Positions 19,462 through 29,630 are shown, counted from the stretch's first letter. The stretch: DNA of 64,000 nucleotides from Pilasporangium apinafurcum (GCA_001600495.1 BCKE01000001.1:201715-265714), one strand, 5' to 3'. Program-made: numbers and translations. The notes: generated from the sequence alone by a model not told the origin.

Positions 19462-20684
19462 ATGGCGCGCAAGGTAAACAATGCGACAGCAGTTGTGGCT
19501 GCCCCGCCAGCTGGCGGAAACGAGGGGTGGAGAGAAGAAATCGACGCTCCTATCCATATGTCCTTCTCTCTCTTTCCTTTTGAAGCTATGCTGGTGGTGG
19601 ATACTTTCTTGTGAGAATCATCTTTTGATTGATAAGTTTTGTGGTGGGCGGTGTCGCTTTGTTTCATGTAGAGAAAAGCAGAAGAAGTAGTCGATCAGGA
19701 CGAAGTGGACGACCAGCCACAGACGGTGGTGGTGATAACAGAAGAAACTGTGATCAATAGCCCTACGGCCAGAGTAGATGAATCTCATAGCAGCAGTAGC
19801 AGTAGCAGCAGCAAGGCAGACGCGGAAGAGAGCGCCGCGGGAGCGTCACCGCAACCGTATCGTAAGAAATTGGTTGAGGGCGAACCAGGCACACTTACGG
19901 GTCGACCACTGCGACTGTATGCCGATGGGATCTTTGATTTGTTCCACTTTGGCCATGCCAAGGCTCTGGAGCAATGCAAGATCGCCTACCCAAACACGTA
20001 TTTGCTGGTCGGGTGCTGTAGCGATGAGCTTACGCACAAACTAAAGGGACGAACGGTCATGACTGACAAAGAACGATATGAATCGCTTCGTCATTGCAAG
20101 TGGGTCGATGAAGTCGTCGAAGACGCGCCTTGGGTCATCACCGATGAGTTCCTCGAGAAGCATCAGATCGATTATGTCTGTCACGATGCTCTGCCATACT
20201 CGGATTCATCGGGTGAAGCCTCTGAAGGTGATGTTTATGCGCGCATTAAAGCCATGGGCAAGTTTTTGGAGACGAGACGCACTGAAGGGATCTCGACGTC
20301 GGATTTGATCATTCGCATCATCGCCGAGTACGATACGTTTATTCGACGGAACATGGCACGCGGGTACACGGGCAAGGAGATGAATGTGCCGTTCATGAAG
20401 GAGCAAAGTATCAAGTTTGACATGGCGGTCGACAAGGTCAAGCACGATGTCGATGAGTTTTTGCACAAATGGATGGGCAAGGCCGAAGATATGCAACATG
20501 GATTTTTGGATTTGTTCAGCAAGGATGGCCGCTTGGTACGTGTTTATCATTTGGTTGAGTTATTAAGATTTGCATACGCCGGGTGTTGATTTTCTTCTTT
20601 GGTTTGTAGCGAACATCTTTCCGTAAGCGCCGAAAAATCATTAAGGAAAAGCTCTCGGATATGGCTCGTGAAGGATTATGCTAA
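19462..20684 (+). CDS. Choline-phosphate cytidylyltransferase, copy 2
   Basis: Three exons: 19462-19473 (MARK only), 19672-20535 and 20610-20684; 951 nt, 316 aa. The 12-nt first exon is inferred from a good donor (aaggtaaac) and acceptor (catgtag) that keep the frame; otherwise a start inside exon 2 would be needed. The acidic/poly-Ser N-terminus is followed by the same catalytic domain as copy 1, with [41 protein letters not shown]-like core and a canonical [11 protein letters not shown]. The tail differs from copy 1 after exon 2 ([15 protein letters not shown]) but its splice position is the same. The conserved intron shows that the pair arose by duplication of an intron-bearing gene. Confidence 0.9.
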
Positions 20685-20929
20685 GGCAGAAGATTGCATC
20701 TCTCCCTAATTAACTTGGTTGTTAGTGGACAAGAGAAGATTGACGCTGTTCCGTTTGTTCTTTATATACAAAGAGAGACAAGTACAGAGGACGACGAAAT
20801 GTGCTGCAAATCAAAACGCAAAAAGCACAAGAAATTGCATGATGGTGCTTATAATCAATCTCACCAACAAGGTCACGTTCAACTTGCTTGTTTACTGTGT
20901 TTGTTACAGAAAAGAAAACAGTTCGAGAG

Positions 20930-21930
20930 TCAAGAGTACCTGAATTGTTTCATACCACTAGTGATGACGTTCAAGACGACTTTGGCTTTGCCCGCGGAGG
21001 TCACACGTGTGATCTCACGACCGTCGTTTTGGGTGATGAATTTCGAATCAAAATACTATACAATTAGCAACACAAGTCAAGTCAGTCGTCGAACAGGCAG
21101 TAGCTGAGTTGCATGCGTGACTACCACTCACTTCTGGCTGCGATCCAGTAAGCCACGCTGTGAACTGTTGCATAAGTGATGACGACAACGGGCGAAACAG
21201 TGGCACCTCTCGTGTTGTTCTGCCTGCACAAGTTGGGAAATGCATGGATCCATAGCCGCGCACGACGTCTCGCCCTAAGGCATCCAGTCCGTAGAAACTT
21301 AGCACTAATCTAGGCCAGCCGTACGGATTCGTGCTCTTGAACGAGACATCAATGGGGAAATTCAATACGATTTGGTCATCCTGTGCAGCCTTGTAAGCAA
21401 TTTGTGAGAGACCAGCGTCTGTTCCCTAGACATCCATGCAATAGCCACAATAGCAGTAACGAATAGCATATCAACGCAATAGCTATGGCGGTAGCAAACA
21501 GGTAGAAGTGACAGACTTACGTGTAACATGCGCCAATCTGTGCCATAAGTGATCGCGTATCGACAGTACAAATTGTTGATGCCAGAGAACTACACATCAT
21601 GAGGTACAGCAAATACAGCATGTACATCACATACCAGTCACTCACAGGTGTACAATAGGCTGTCCAGTAGCTGAACGAAGTACAAACAATACATACATCT
21701 ACTGACTCGACTTGACCTGTGCACATAACCTGGAACCCTGCTGGTGCCTGCAAAGCAGGTTCATGTGCATGCGTCGTCGTCGAAGACATAGCCTTTGCCG
21801 CTGCCGCCATTCCCATCCGCGCTTTTACAGCAGCTAACGCGTCTGCTGCTGCTGTTGACGATGAAGCCGCCATCATAGTCGATGGAGATGCTCTGGTTGC
21901 ATCTGTAGCTGCTGGCTGCTCGTTGCTCAT
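20930..21930 (-). CDS. B9D1: B9 domain-containing protein 1 (ciliary transition zone)
   Basis: Exons 21930-21646, 21589-21521, 21425-21132 and 21055-20930; 774 nt, 257 aa. After an Ala/Ser-rich N-terminus, CTGQVES begins the B9 domain. FSGINNLYCRYAITYGTDW, FPIDVSFKSTNPYGWPRLVLSFYG, GRDVVRGYGSMHFP and QNDGREITRV closely track human B9D1. An extra segment of about 20 residues after GQVES is retained in exon 1 because the frame is open and the donor falls at 21646. An ATG at 21942 would add four residues. B9D1 works with B9D2 and MKS1 at the transition zone, which implies the organism builds flagella. Divergent from the pinin gene (208 bp). Confidence 0.93.
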
Positions 21931-21989
21931 CTTGAAGTGCATGTGTCTTGTCGTGTTCGAATCCAGAAATTGAGGTTTTTTGTCATATC

Positions 21990-22130
21990 ATGACACCATC
22001 AGCTAAAAAACCTCGACCGACCCTTTCCATCCGTGACAAAGGAGGGAAATCCAAAACCCGCGTAGCTCTTCGCTGCATTTTGTGTGGAACAAAACACAAG
22101 AAGAAAAAGAAGAGGAAAGCAGCACCGTAA
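21990..22130 (+). other. Upstream ORF before the pinin start
   Basis: A 46-codon ATG-initiated frame (MTPSAKKPRPTLSIRDKGGK..., ending in a Lys-rich tail) terminates 8 nt before the pinin ATG at 22139. It may be a translated uORF, or chance coding in the leader. An alternative is that it belongs to an unrecognised first exon. Confidence 0.35.
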
Positions 22131-22138
22131 GCAAATAA

Positions 22139-23869
22139 ATGGAAGTGGACGAGCGCGCATTGCGACGCGAACTGGACGATGTGGCCAAAAAACGTGAGCA
22201 TCTGAACGAGAGTACACGCAGAAATGGAGTGGGCAGTCCAATTGGCACCCGCAAGAGTGTGTTTGCTCGATTGGGAGGAGGATCGTTGGATTCACCACGT
22301 GGGAGCAATAAAAACAACAATAACCGTAGTAATGGGTTTGGGCGAGGAGGAGGTGGACGGCTCGTGCAGTTGAAGGATAGCAAATTTGATGAGAACCGTC
22401 GAGGTGGAGGAAATGCACGCTTCGGGTTGGGCAAGCGTGGCAACAGTGAACGAGACAGCAGCAATACATCCAAACGTCAGCGATTGCATTCAGCGGTGCG
22501 TTTATACTTGATATGTTGTCGTTTCGATGAGAGTAGAGTGATATTCACAAGAAATTCTACGTATTTTGATGTCTTACCATAGGTTACTAAACCCAACAGT
22601 GACGATGAACATGAAGAAACAGCTACAGAAGCCAAGGATGAAGCAGTGGAGCAGCGCAAGAAACACGCTGTTGCACCATATACGCAGAAAGACGGTATCG
22701 CACGCAGTCGACGTATGTTTGGTGCGCTAATGGGTCACTTGGGCAAGGCTAAGCAGCAAATCGAGAAAGATACCGATCTATTCAAACGCCAGGGCTCAAA
22801 GCAACAAGAAGCAGAACAGCGAGAAAAACAGCAGAGCAAGTCGTTGGAGATTAAGGCGCGACGTGAGGCTGCAATTCGTAAATATGAAACGTTGATTGCA
22901 CGGACAGAATTGGATATGCAGGAGCAGTTGGCACGGACGAAGCTACAGCACTTGCAAAAGATGAAGAAAAGCGCGAATCTGTCCAAATTCTTACAAACTA
23001 TCGCGTCACCACCGATTTATTATTTACCAGCGAAGCATACAAAAGAAACGGAGGATCTGGTGGCCGCATCCATGGAAGCGCATGAGGAGAAACTGCAAAT
23101 TAGTACCCGTGAACACCAGCAAAAATTGCGCGAATTAGAGGCTGATTATAAGAGTAAACTGGAAAAATTTCGACAGCAGCTGGAAGATGCCAAGCATGAG
23201 GGAGAAGAAGCAGAAGGTATCAGTGCAGATCCAAGCGCTGACAAGAAAAATGCAAAGGACGGAGCAGAAAATGTTGATGAAGATGGAGAGCATCATAACG
23301 ATAATCATTCAGACACAAATGCACCAATGTCGGATGCTGAAGATAACAAGCGAGATGAAGACACACAGGTACCTAAAGGTAACAATATGGCTTCAAGTGA
23401 AGACGACAATGAAAATCAAGACAGTCGAAAGAAGTTGTTGAATGAAGCCAGAGATGAAGAAATGCATGACGATGAAGCTGTTGGAATCAAAGATTCCACA
23501 GTAAGTGAGGTAGAGGAAACACCCCAATCACCGGTTGCAACGCTAAATAGAGACACGTCCGTCAATGATTCAAAGCAAAGTGTGGAAGATAACGTAGAGC
23601 ATCAAGCAAGTACAGAGAACTCCAACAGCAATACCAACGTCAATAACGCCATGGACATCGATTCGCAGGTAGAGAAGACAAAAACTGAGAAATCCCAATC
23701 GACAACGACAAACGCGTTTTCGACGCCTACAAAGCAGCGCATCGATGTTAGTAAGTTGCGTGTGACTGAACTGCGAAATGAATTGAAGAAGCGCGGTCTG
23801 GACACGAAAGGACTGAAGGCCAACTTGGTGCAGCGGCTTGAGGCAGCTTTTGAGGAAGATGGAGAATAG
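22139..23869 (+). CDS. PNN: Pinin/SDK/memA-domain splicing protein with C-terminal SAP domain
   Basis: Two exons, 22139-22495 and 22583-23869, 547 aa. The N-terminus has the pinin-like helix RRELDDVAKKREHLNES, then a Gly/Arg/Asn-rich stretch. The core pinin motif is RSRRMFGALMGHLGKAKQQ, followed by a long coiled coil. A highly acidic, low-complexity region leads to a SAP DNA/RNA-binding motif at about 505-545 (VSKLRVTELRNELKKRGLDTKG). Pinin is an exon-junction/spliceosome-associated nuclear protein. A SAP domain at the C-terminus is not part of human pinin, which ends in RS-type sequence. Confidence 0.88.
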
Positions 23870-23913
23870 GGATTTATATTTATTTCGCCTTTGATGTTCA
23901 TTTGCTGAACGCC

Positions 23914-24575
23914 TCAGGAGATCGCAAAGTTATCAAGAGATACGAAAATATCAAATGATGATTCCTGTTTTTTGTCTTTCGATTGATCAACTTGAGTCTG
24001 ACAAGTACTTGGACGAGCACACACCTCGAAGAAGATGGCCTTGATACCTGGACCAGATTGGTCCACAAGTAAACATTCATTCTTCATAAAAATGTTTTTA
24101 GCTGCGTTGATATCGCGATCTGTAATCAAGTTACACGATGAACACGAAAATTCTTTCTGTGATTGGATACTATAGTTGATTCTCCTACAGCAAGAACATG
24201 TTTTCAAAGTGTAATCTTCTTTGCATTCAATCACATGTCTCTCTGATCGCTCCATCTCATACTCCAGCATTTTCGTGAATTTATAGTGACATAACATGAG
24301 CATTGCTCTCGAAGCCTTGCTGGGAATTCGTTTCTGTTTCCAAGCCATCTCAGATGTAGCAGACATTGAAAGTAGGACTTGATTGTAGTCCGATAACCAC
24401 TTTGAAGCCATCCATGAGCCTTTTGGTTCGTATTTTTCTCAGAAAGCAACCTATCCTCATTTTCGTCTGAAGATTTTGGTACATAATAAATTTGGCAGAC
24501 GATACCTACTCTGATATTTTTCTTAACAGAGTTAAAAATATTTTTCACAAACAAAACTTTACGCTCCGAAACCAA
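23914..24575 (-). mobile_element. Fanzor / TnpB-family nuclease remnant (OrfB zinc-ribbon domain)
   Basis: The main frame (24411-23914, 165 aa) holds the C-terminal half of a TnpB-like protein. WKQKRIPSKASRAMLMLCHY is the helical bridge before the last RuvC part. The next segment is EDYTLKTCSCC. A second zinc pair, CSSC, follows in KEFSCSSCNLITDRDINAAKN. The four cysteines form the ribbon, and DRDINAAKN carries the final RuvC aspartate. A tail of about 50 residues follows. The frame is interrupted about 10 codons upstream of the ATG; a +1 frame to 24575 looks like continuing, degraded coding. No RuvC-I DxG motif or N-terminal RNA-binding domain is visible, so the copy is 5'-truncated. It sits in AT-rich DNA just after the pinin stop, in antisense. 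Confidence 0.75.
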
Positions 24576-24796
24576 AAATAAATAGCAAAAATTAGCTAAA
24601 AATCTTGGAAATAAAAATATTTCTATACGTATTAGGAAGGTATAAATTACGATCTGACACCTTCTGTGGTCTGCCTCAGGTGAATCTAAGATTTCTAATT
24701 TTTCTAATATAATTACAGTAAAAGACCTAATACAACTTTAAAGAGTTCCGCAGTGCCTTGATCGGAAAAGAATCCATTTGATCCCACGTGTCCAAC
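24576..24796. other. AT-rich intergenic sequence between the Fanzor remnant and TMEM258
   Basis: No coding signal. Noticeably richer in A/T than flanking genes, consistent with decayed element sequence plus the TMEM258 promoter. Confidence 0.4.
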
Positions 24797-25116
24797 ATGG
24801 TGAGCATGTACATGCAGGCTATCTAGATTGTATGCGCCATTCTATTGATCCATAGACGCTAAATGCATTCCATCATGCTATGTGTGTTTGTTCTTTATAG
24901 GAAATCCCATACACTAGCCCCGTGTCCACCGAATCGTACGGCAACCTCTCGGTGGGCTTTTTGCTCACTGGCTTGACGTTCCTATCACTGTTTTTCACGC
25001 GAGCAGTTGCACCAAAGAAGAATTTCTTCATAGAATTGATCTTGGCGATCATCGCGGCTTTCTTCTTGGGGTTTGGCACGCTTTTCTTGTTCCTGTGGGC
25101 TGAGATCTACGTATAA
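24797..25116 (+). CDS. TMEM258: TMEM258 / Ost5-like oligosaccharyltransferase subunit
   Basis: 72 aa from two exons: 24797-24799 (the ATG alone) and 24901-25116. Exon 2 starts EIPYTSPVSTESYGNLSVGFLL and ends GFGTLFLFLWAEIYV, the TMEM258 signature (human ...MGFGVLFLLLWVGIYV; start ...RYTSPVNP). Two transmembrane helices are evident. The ATG-only exon is inferred because the family-conserved sequence begins right at the acceptor, no ATG lies in frame downstream before the conserved region, and ATG|gtgagc is a good donor. TMEM258 is an ER OST subunit and fits with DPM3 and PIG-P in this window. Confidence 0.88.
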
Positions 25117-25581
25117 TGCATCGTATACGAGTCTTACAAGTATGAATGCTCATGAAAATGGCCGAAGACCAGTTTTGCAAAGACAATTCGATCGTAGACG
25201 TGATATGGATGAGTGGATTCTTCGCATGTGCATATTAGTTAGATGCTGGAGGAAGAATGAACGTTGGATTTGCTCTAGGAGAGATAAAAATGAAAAAAAA
25301 TGGTATTCGTATTGTGTGTTTGTTCCTTATGGTATACTGCTGGTTTGTCTTTCACTCTTGAAAGCTTCAAAAACAAAAAACTCAAGTGTTGCGCTGCTGT
25401 TGCTTCTCTACTTGTGCACATGCTGCGGTCGCCACATACTCGTCCGCTGGATCTCATGGACGCTCATAAATCAAAAAAACAACATCAGGGACGCTAAACA
25501 ACGTATCGGACTACTACCACCACTAAGAACTGACGACGTCATTTGTTCTACTCCTCTCTATCACCACTTGATATGGCTTGC
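25117..25581. other. Convergent intergenic region
   Basis: 465 bp between the TMEM258 and AMPK beta 3' ends. A 178-codon open frame overlapping it on the plus strand mostly reads other genes out of frame and shows no family motif. Confidence 0.4.
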
Positions 25582-26681
25582 TCAATTTGCTCCAGGCATT
25601 AAACTATAATAGACCGTTGTGACAAACTTTTGCTTGTAACGGTTGGTGATGCCCAGCACCATCATGCCGTCTTTGATCGCTGTACAATAGAGATGATTCA
25701 ACGCCACGTGTTGTGGGACAGGAAGTAATCGACAATCCACGCTGGGTGGAGCCTGCACATACATAAACCAAACACCATTGATACATAGACGTGTTAGCCT
25801 TCATCACGCACACATTATCGATAGGACGACACGCCACACAGTGATCCATTGCCTACCTTATTCAGAATGATATGCCGTAAATGCGGAGGAAGTGGTGGTG
25901 GTTCTTTCGTATACTCCTCAATATCAGGGATGCACCGCCCATACTCGTTATCCGAGGCTTCATCGTTCTGGCCTTCTTTCTCTTCAAAATCTTGAAGCGG
26001 TGTGAAGTCTGAGACATCCACATAATTATTGACGTTTCCTTCGACATCTGCGACTGTGAGCTGATCCGGCGCGAATCGCCACTCATCGTCTACGACAAAT
26101 TTGTACGCGTGTTTTCCTCGCGTCAAGTTGGCAATGTACGTAAAATCGTTGCCTGATCGATGCATGGGGCATTGTTTCGACCAGCCATTGAAGGTGCCTG
26201 TGATGTACACATTCCGACCACCGTGCTCCCATCGAAACACCATCGGAACGACTTCGTTTTTCACTACCAGTGAGCCATAATTACTCCCCACTAATCCATC
26301 ACCATCTTTACTATCCAATTGTGACGATCCCTGCGCTCTTCCGTTCCCATTATATCCAAACACACCCGGTGTTGACGGATTATCGATATCCATCGCTTCA
26401 CTTGTTTGTCCAGTGAACACATCACCTTTCCCATCGCTCCCACCACCACCCCGGCTATCTTGATCCCCTTCCGGATGTGTATTGGAGTTGTACATGCGTT
26501 GCTGATTGAAATCCTCAGTGTTTGTGTCTTCGCCTGTGCCGCTACCAACGTAGCTCCTACGTTGCTGTTGCGACCATGAGCCTTGTGTATAATACGGATG
26601 GTGTTGCATTGGATACTGGGAGGAATTTGTGCCCAATTCGCTTGGATTGGCATCGTGTTCTTTGCTGGAAGTACTCCCCAT
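25582..26681 (-). CDS. SNF1/AMPK beta subunit with glycogen-binding module
   Basis: Two exons, 26681-25857 and 25752-25582, 331 aa. The start MGSTSSKE is a good N-myristoylation signal, as in mammalian beta subunits. A long Gly/Ser/Gln-rich region precedes the carbohydrate-binding module CBM48: PMVFRWEHGGRNVYITGTFNGW, then KHAYKFVVDDEWRFAPD and GNVNNYVDV. The C-terminal ASC domain spans the intron: EPPPLPPHLRHIILNK joined to LLPVPQHVALNHLYCTAIKDG and ending with YKQKFVTTVYYS. The subunit scaffolds alpha and gamma and tethers the kinase to glycogen or membranes. Confidence 0.96.
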
Positions 26682-27259
26682 TCCGGTCGAGTTTTGTTCT
26701 TATGTGTATTCTGATTGTGTTCTCAGGAGACTAAAGAAGAGAAAGCGAATGATTATTAACGCGTACACGTGCGGATGATGTTCTTTGTTTTCGCTTTTTT
26801 GCTCCCAGAAATGGCGTATGCGTATCCTAAACGTGACGCCTGACGCTTCTCTTCACTTGTTCCTCTTCCGTGCGCTTCTTTCCCTTCCTTCTCGTTGCGG
26901 AGTGATGCTAATCCCAACCTGGTCACACAAAATTACCATAAAAACGGCCTTTGAGAGCGAATGTTACCTTCGTACAACCTTCTCGCGACATTTAGTTTCT
27001 GTCTTTGTTAGATCAAATATGGTTTGTCTATTAGTATTATTCTATTTGAAAAGGTTTTACTGAGTTTGACAGGGAATTTCCATCGAATGACTTGCCATGG
27101 CGACCTACATCTAAGTAAAGACAATGGATTTTCGGCTTGGGATGGAATATTATCAACCTAGAACGAGAATGAAAGGCTTTGAGATGTGCTATTACAACAG
27201 AACGCCTCGATTTCATTGTTCTTTGACTATCTGAACACTAAGACTTTGCCTGTGCATTA
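26682..27259. other. Intergenic region upstream of AMPK beta
   Basis: 577 bp including the presumed AMPK beta promoter and the 3' UTR of the next minus-strand gene. No other feature is supported. Confidence 0.4.
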
Positions 27260-28254
27260 TCACAGATCTGGATCAATTTCAACCCCCGAAGACGTGATTG
27301 GCGGTGGTAGAAATGTTGCTCCTGCTGAGTGTGGTTGCTGTGGTGACTGATACTGGAAGGTTGGTGCCGTAGTTGCGAATGTGAATGTGGCTGGTTGCAC
27401 GAATGACGCAGTGTTCTGATTCTGTAATTGTTGCTGTTGCTGGTCTTCGTCGTCATTCAGCACTGCAAAGACGTTGCCGTCATAATGCTTTGTATGAACA
27501 GCCTTTGGTCTTCGTGCTTCGTGGTCAACGCGTACTGGTACTGTGTCTTTTGGGGTTTGCATTGCAGAGAGGAATCCATGGAACCCTTCGACCTCTGGCT
27601 GCGATGGTGCTGTTGTCTGTGCTAAGTTGCTGTTGCTGTTGAGGATTAAAAAAAAACAATCTCATTAATTGTGCGTGATAATGCGGTAATATAACACCTT
27701 CTATCAATAGTTCAGAAGTCAGTGATACTTACAATTGGAAAGTTGGTGGCGCAACAACAAGCGTTGGAGGAGCAATGGTGACACTCTTCCGACTGCTTGC
27801 TTGTTTCTTAACGTGTTTTCCTGCCATTCGCTCATCAAAGTTTCTGAATTCATCCGAAATCTGTGTGCTTGCTGATCGCTTTGGCAATACGTTCTGCTTG
27901 CTCTCCTTTTTGGTTTTCTTTTCCGTTGTGACAACTGCCGATCTAAGACATTGATATATTCCCACAACAGCATATAAGAACACCACCTTTAAGATCTCAA
28001 TGCATATACATTATGAAAAAAAAACAGTAGAAGGGATTTAGCTGATCCAACCTGTGTTCTTGCTTTGCCAGTGCTTTAAAGACAGAAGGTTTCTTCGTCT
28101 TGTGCCCACTGTTTTTCTTGTTGCCACTCTTGGTACCTGCGCGAACAGTTGCAGCATCACGAGCGTTAGTTCATACCATAGCGCGCTTAATCCGTAGGTC
28201 AAAAGAATGCTTCGCTGAGCCAGTTCATGCACACGCACTCGACTTCTTCCCCAT
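27260..28254 (-). CDS. Small basic hypothetical protein, possibly a ribosome-biogenesis factor
   Basis: Four exons can be fitted: 28254-28239, 28136-28052, 27942-27733 and 27635-27260, 687 nt, 228 aa, all in phase. The N-terminus MGKKSSTKSGNKKNSGHKTKK and PSVFKALAKQEHR is strongly basic, followed by TTEKKTKKESKQNVLPKR and a predicted helix ISDEFRNFDERMAGKHVKKQ. The C-terminal half is Gln/Pro/Thr-rich and looks disordered. The pattern (basic start, VFK..., short helix) weakly recalls RBIS-type ribosome biogenesis factors, but I cannot assign it. The frame was chosen over an overlapping one because of the ATG-GGG-AAG-AAG start and continuous phase. Confidence 0.55.
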
Positions 28255-28619
28255 TGCTGTAACACTAATTTACTTCGACTCCTTTGGAGCTCTTCGTTCC
28301 CAACCGTATCGAATTTACCCAAAATCCCATTTAGCCACATAAAAACCAATAACCCATAAAATTGCCTTCAACGAGGCGAAACGAATCACATAATTTACCA
28401 CCAACTATCTCAATTTATCCGAACAAAATACTTTTATTTATATATATTTAGCATTTATTAACCGTACTATACTTTATCGGTGGCAGCAAATATGTATACC
28501 GGTATCAGTGTACTCGACGCTTGACCATATTTCCGTTCTTGTGAGGGTGGGAAGACGCGCATACAAAGCAAGAAGGAACACCAGATCTCTCTCTCTCTCT
28601 TTCTCTCTTCTTATCAACG
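28255..28619. promoter_or_regulatory. Divergent region upstream of EB1, with CT-repeat leader
   Basis: Contains an AT-rich block around 28430-28460 and, immediately 5' of the EB1 ATG (about 28590-28614), a (CT)n pyrimidine tract. Such tracts occur in leaders of highly expressed genes, but the function here is inferred. Confidence 0.45.
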
Positions 28620-29630
28620 ATGGCTGCCGCAGATCAGAGCATCAGCATGATGGATGGCACCTACTTTGTTGGTCGAAAAGAAATTCTCGACTGGGTGAAC
28701 TCTGTTTGCGGTACGAACCTGGCAAAAGTTGAGCAGACATGTACGGGAGCCGTGGCGTGTCAGATTTTGGATTCGATGTACCCGGGCAAAGTGCCAATGA
28801 ACAAGGTCGACTGGAGCGCCAACAAAGATTATGAATACATTCAGAACTATAAAGTGCTGCAGAAATGCTTTACGTCCCTCAAAATTGACAAGCACATTGA
28901 TGTGGATCGCCTTGTGCGTGGCAAATACCAGGATAATCTCGAGTTCATGCAGTGGTTCAAGAAATTCTACGAATTGAACGCATCAGGCCAACCGTATGAC
29001 CCCGTGGGACAGCGTGAGAAGGGGAAAGGTGGTTCGCTTTACACGAGTAAATTTGGTGGCAGTGGTGGCACAAGTGCGTCACCTGGTCCAGCGCCAGCGG
29101 CTGGTAGAAGACGGCCGGCGGCCTCAACTACGTCATCTTCGGCCTCCTCGCGTACAACACGTCCGCCTGGTGCACCAACAGGCGTCGGACGATCAGCACC
29201 CGGAGCGGCGGCGGCTGTTCGTCCCATCAACAGCGCAGCTAGCAGCACGGCATCGAGCGCATCGAACGCTCAATGGGAGAAGGAAGTAGAGGAGCTGTCA
29301 GCTGCAAATGAGCAGTTGACGAACGAGAATGGTGAATTACGCCTAGCGGTGGGTGAAATGTGTTTACTAAGAGGTGATGATGCTTTAGTTGGCTGATAGC
29401 AGCTTTTTTATCCGATTTTTTCTTATGTGTAGGTGGAAGGATTGGAAAAAGAGCGTGATTTTTATTTCAGCAAATTGCGTGATATTGAGATCTTGTTACA
29501 GGGTATCGAAGGCTCTGCTGAGAGTTCAATGGGACAGGCGATTTTTAATATCCTCTACGCGCAAGATAGTTCCTTCACTGTTGTGGAAGAACAGGAAGCG
29601 GCCCATGAACCACATGACGAACAAATGTAA
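28620..29630 (+). CDS. EB1-family microtubule plus-end-tracking protein
   Basis: Exons 28620-29348 and 29433-29630, 308 aa. Residues about 10-130 are the EB1 calponin-homology domain (GRKEILDWVNSVCGTNLAKVEQ, GAVACQILDSMYPGKVPMNKV, NYKVLQKCF, LVRGKYQDNLEFMQWFKKFY). A Ser/Ala/Pro/Arg-rich linker follows. The coiled-coil/EBH domain crosses the intron (ELSAANEQLTNENGELRLA joined to VEGLEKERDFYFSKLRDIEILL). The tail ends EEQEAAHEPHDEQM and lacks the terminal EEY/F motif that binds CAP-Gly proteins in animals and fungi. The protein tracks growing microtubule ends. Confidence 0.96.

Noticed and set aside
21952-21975. tRNA T-loop-like gttcgaatcc
   Set aside because: No matching acceptor, D or anticodon stems nearby, and it lies in the B9D1/pinin promoter.
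21999-22473. Two 156-codon antisense frames opposite the pinin gene
   Set aside because: They are Cys/Ser/Leu-rich shadows of the Gly/Arg/Lys-rich pinin N-terminus and show no family features.
25073-25609. 178-codon plus-strand frame after TMEM258
   Set aside because: It overlaps TMEM258 and AMPK beta out of frame. The unique middle has no recognisable domain.
28590-28614. CT repeat before EB1 as a possible mobile-element end
   Set aside because: A simple pyrimidine tract adjacent to an ATG is better explained as a leader feature. No terminal repeats flank it.
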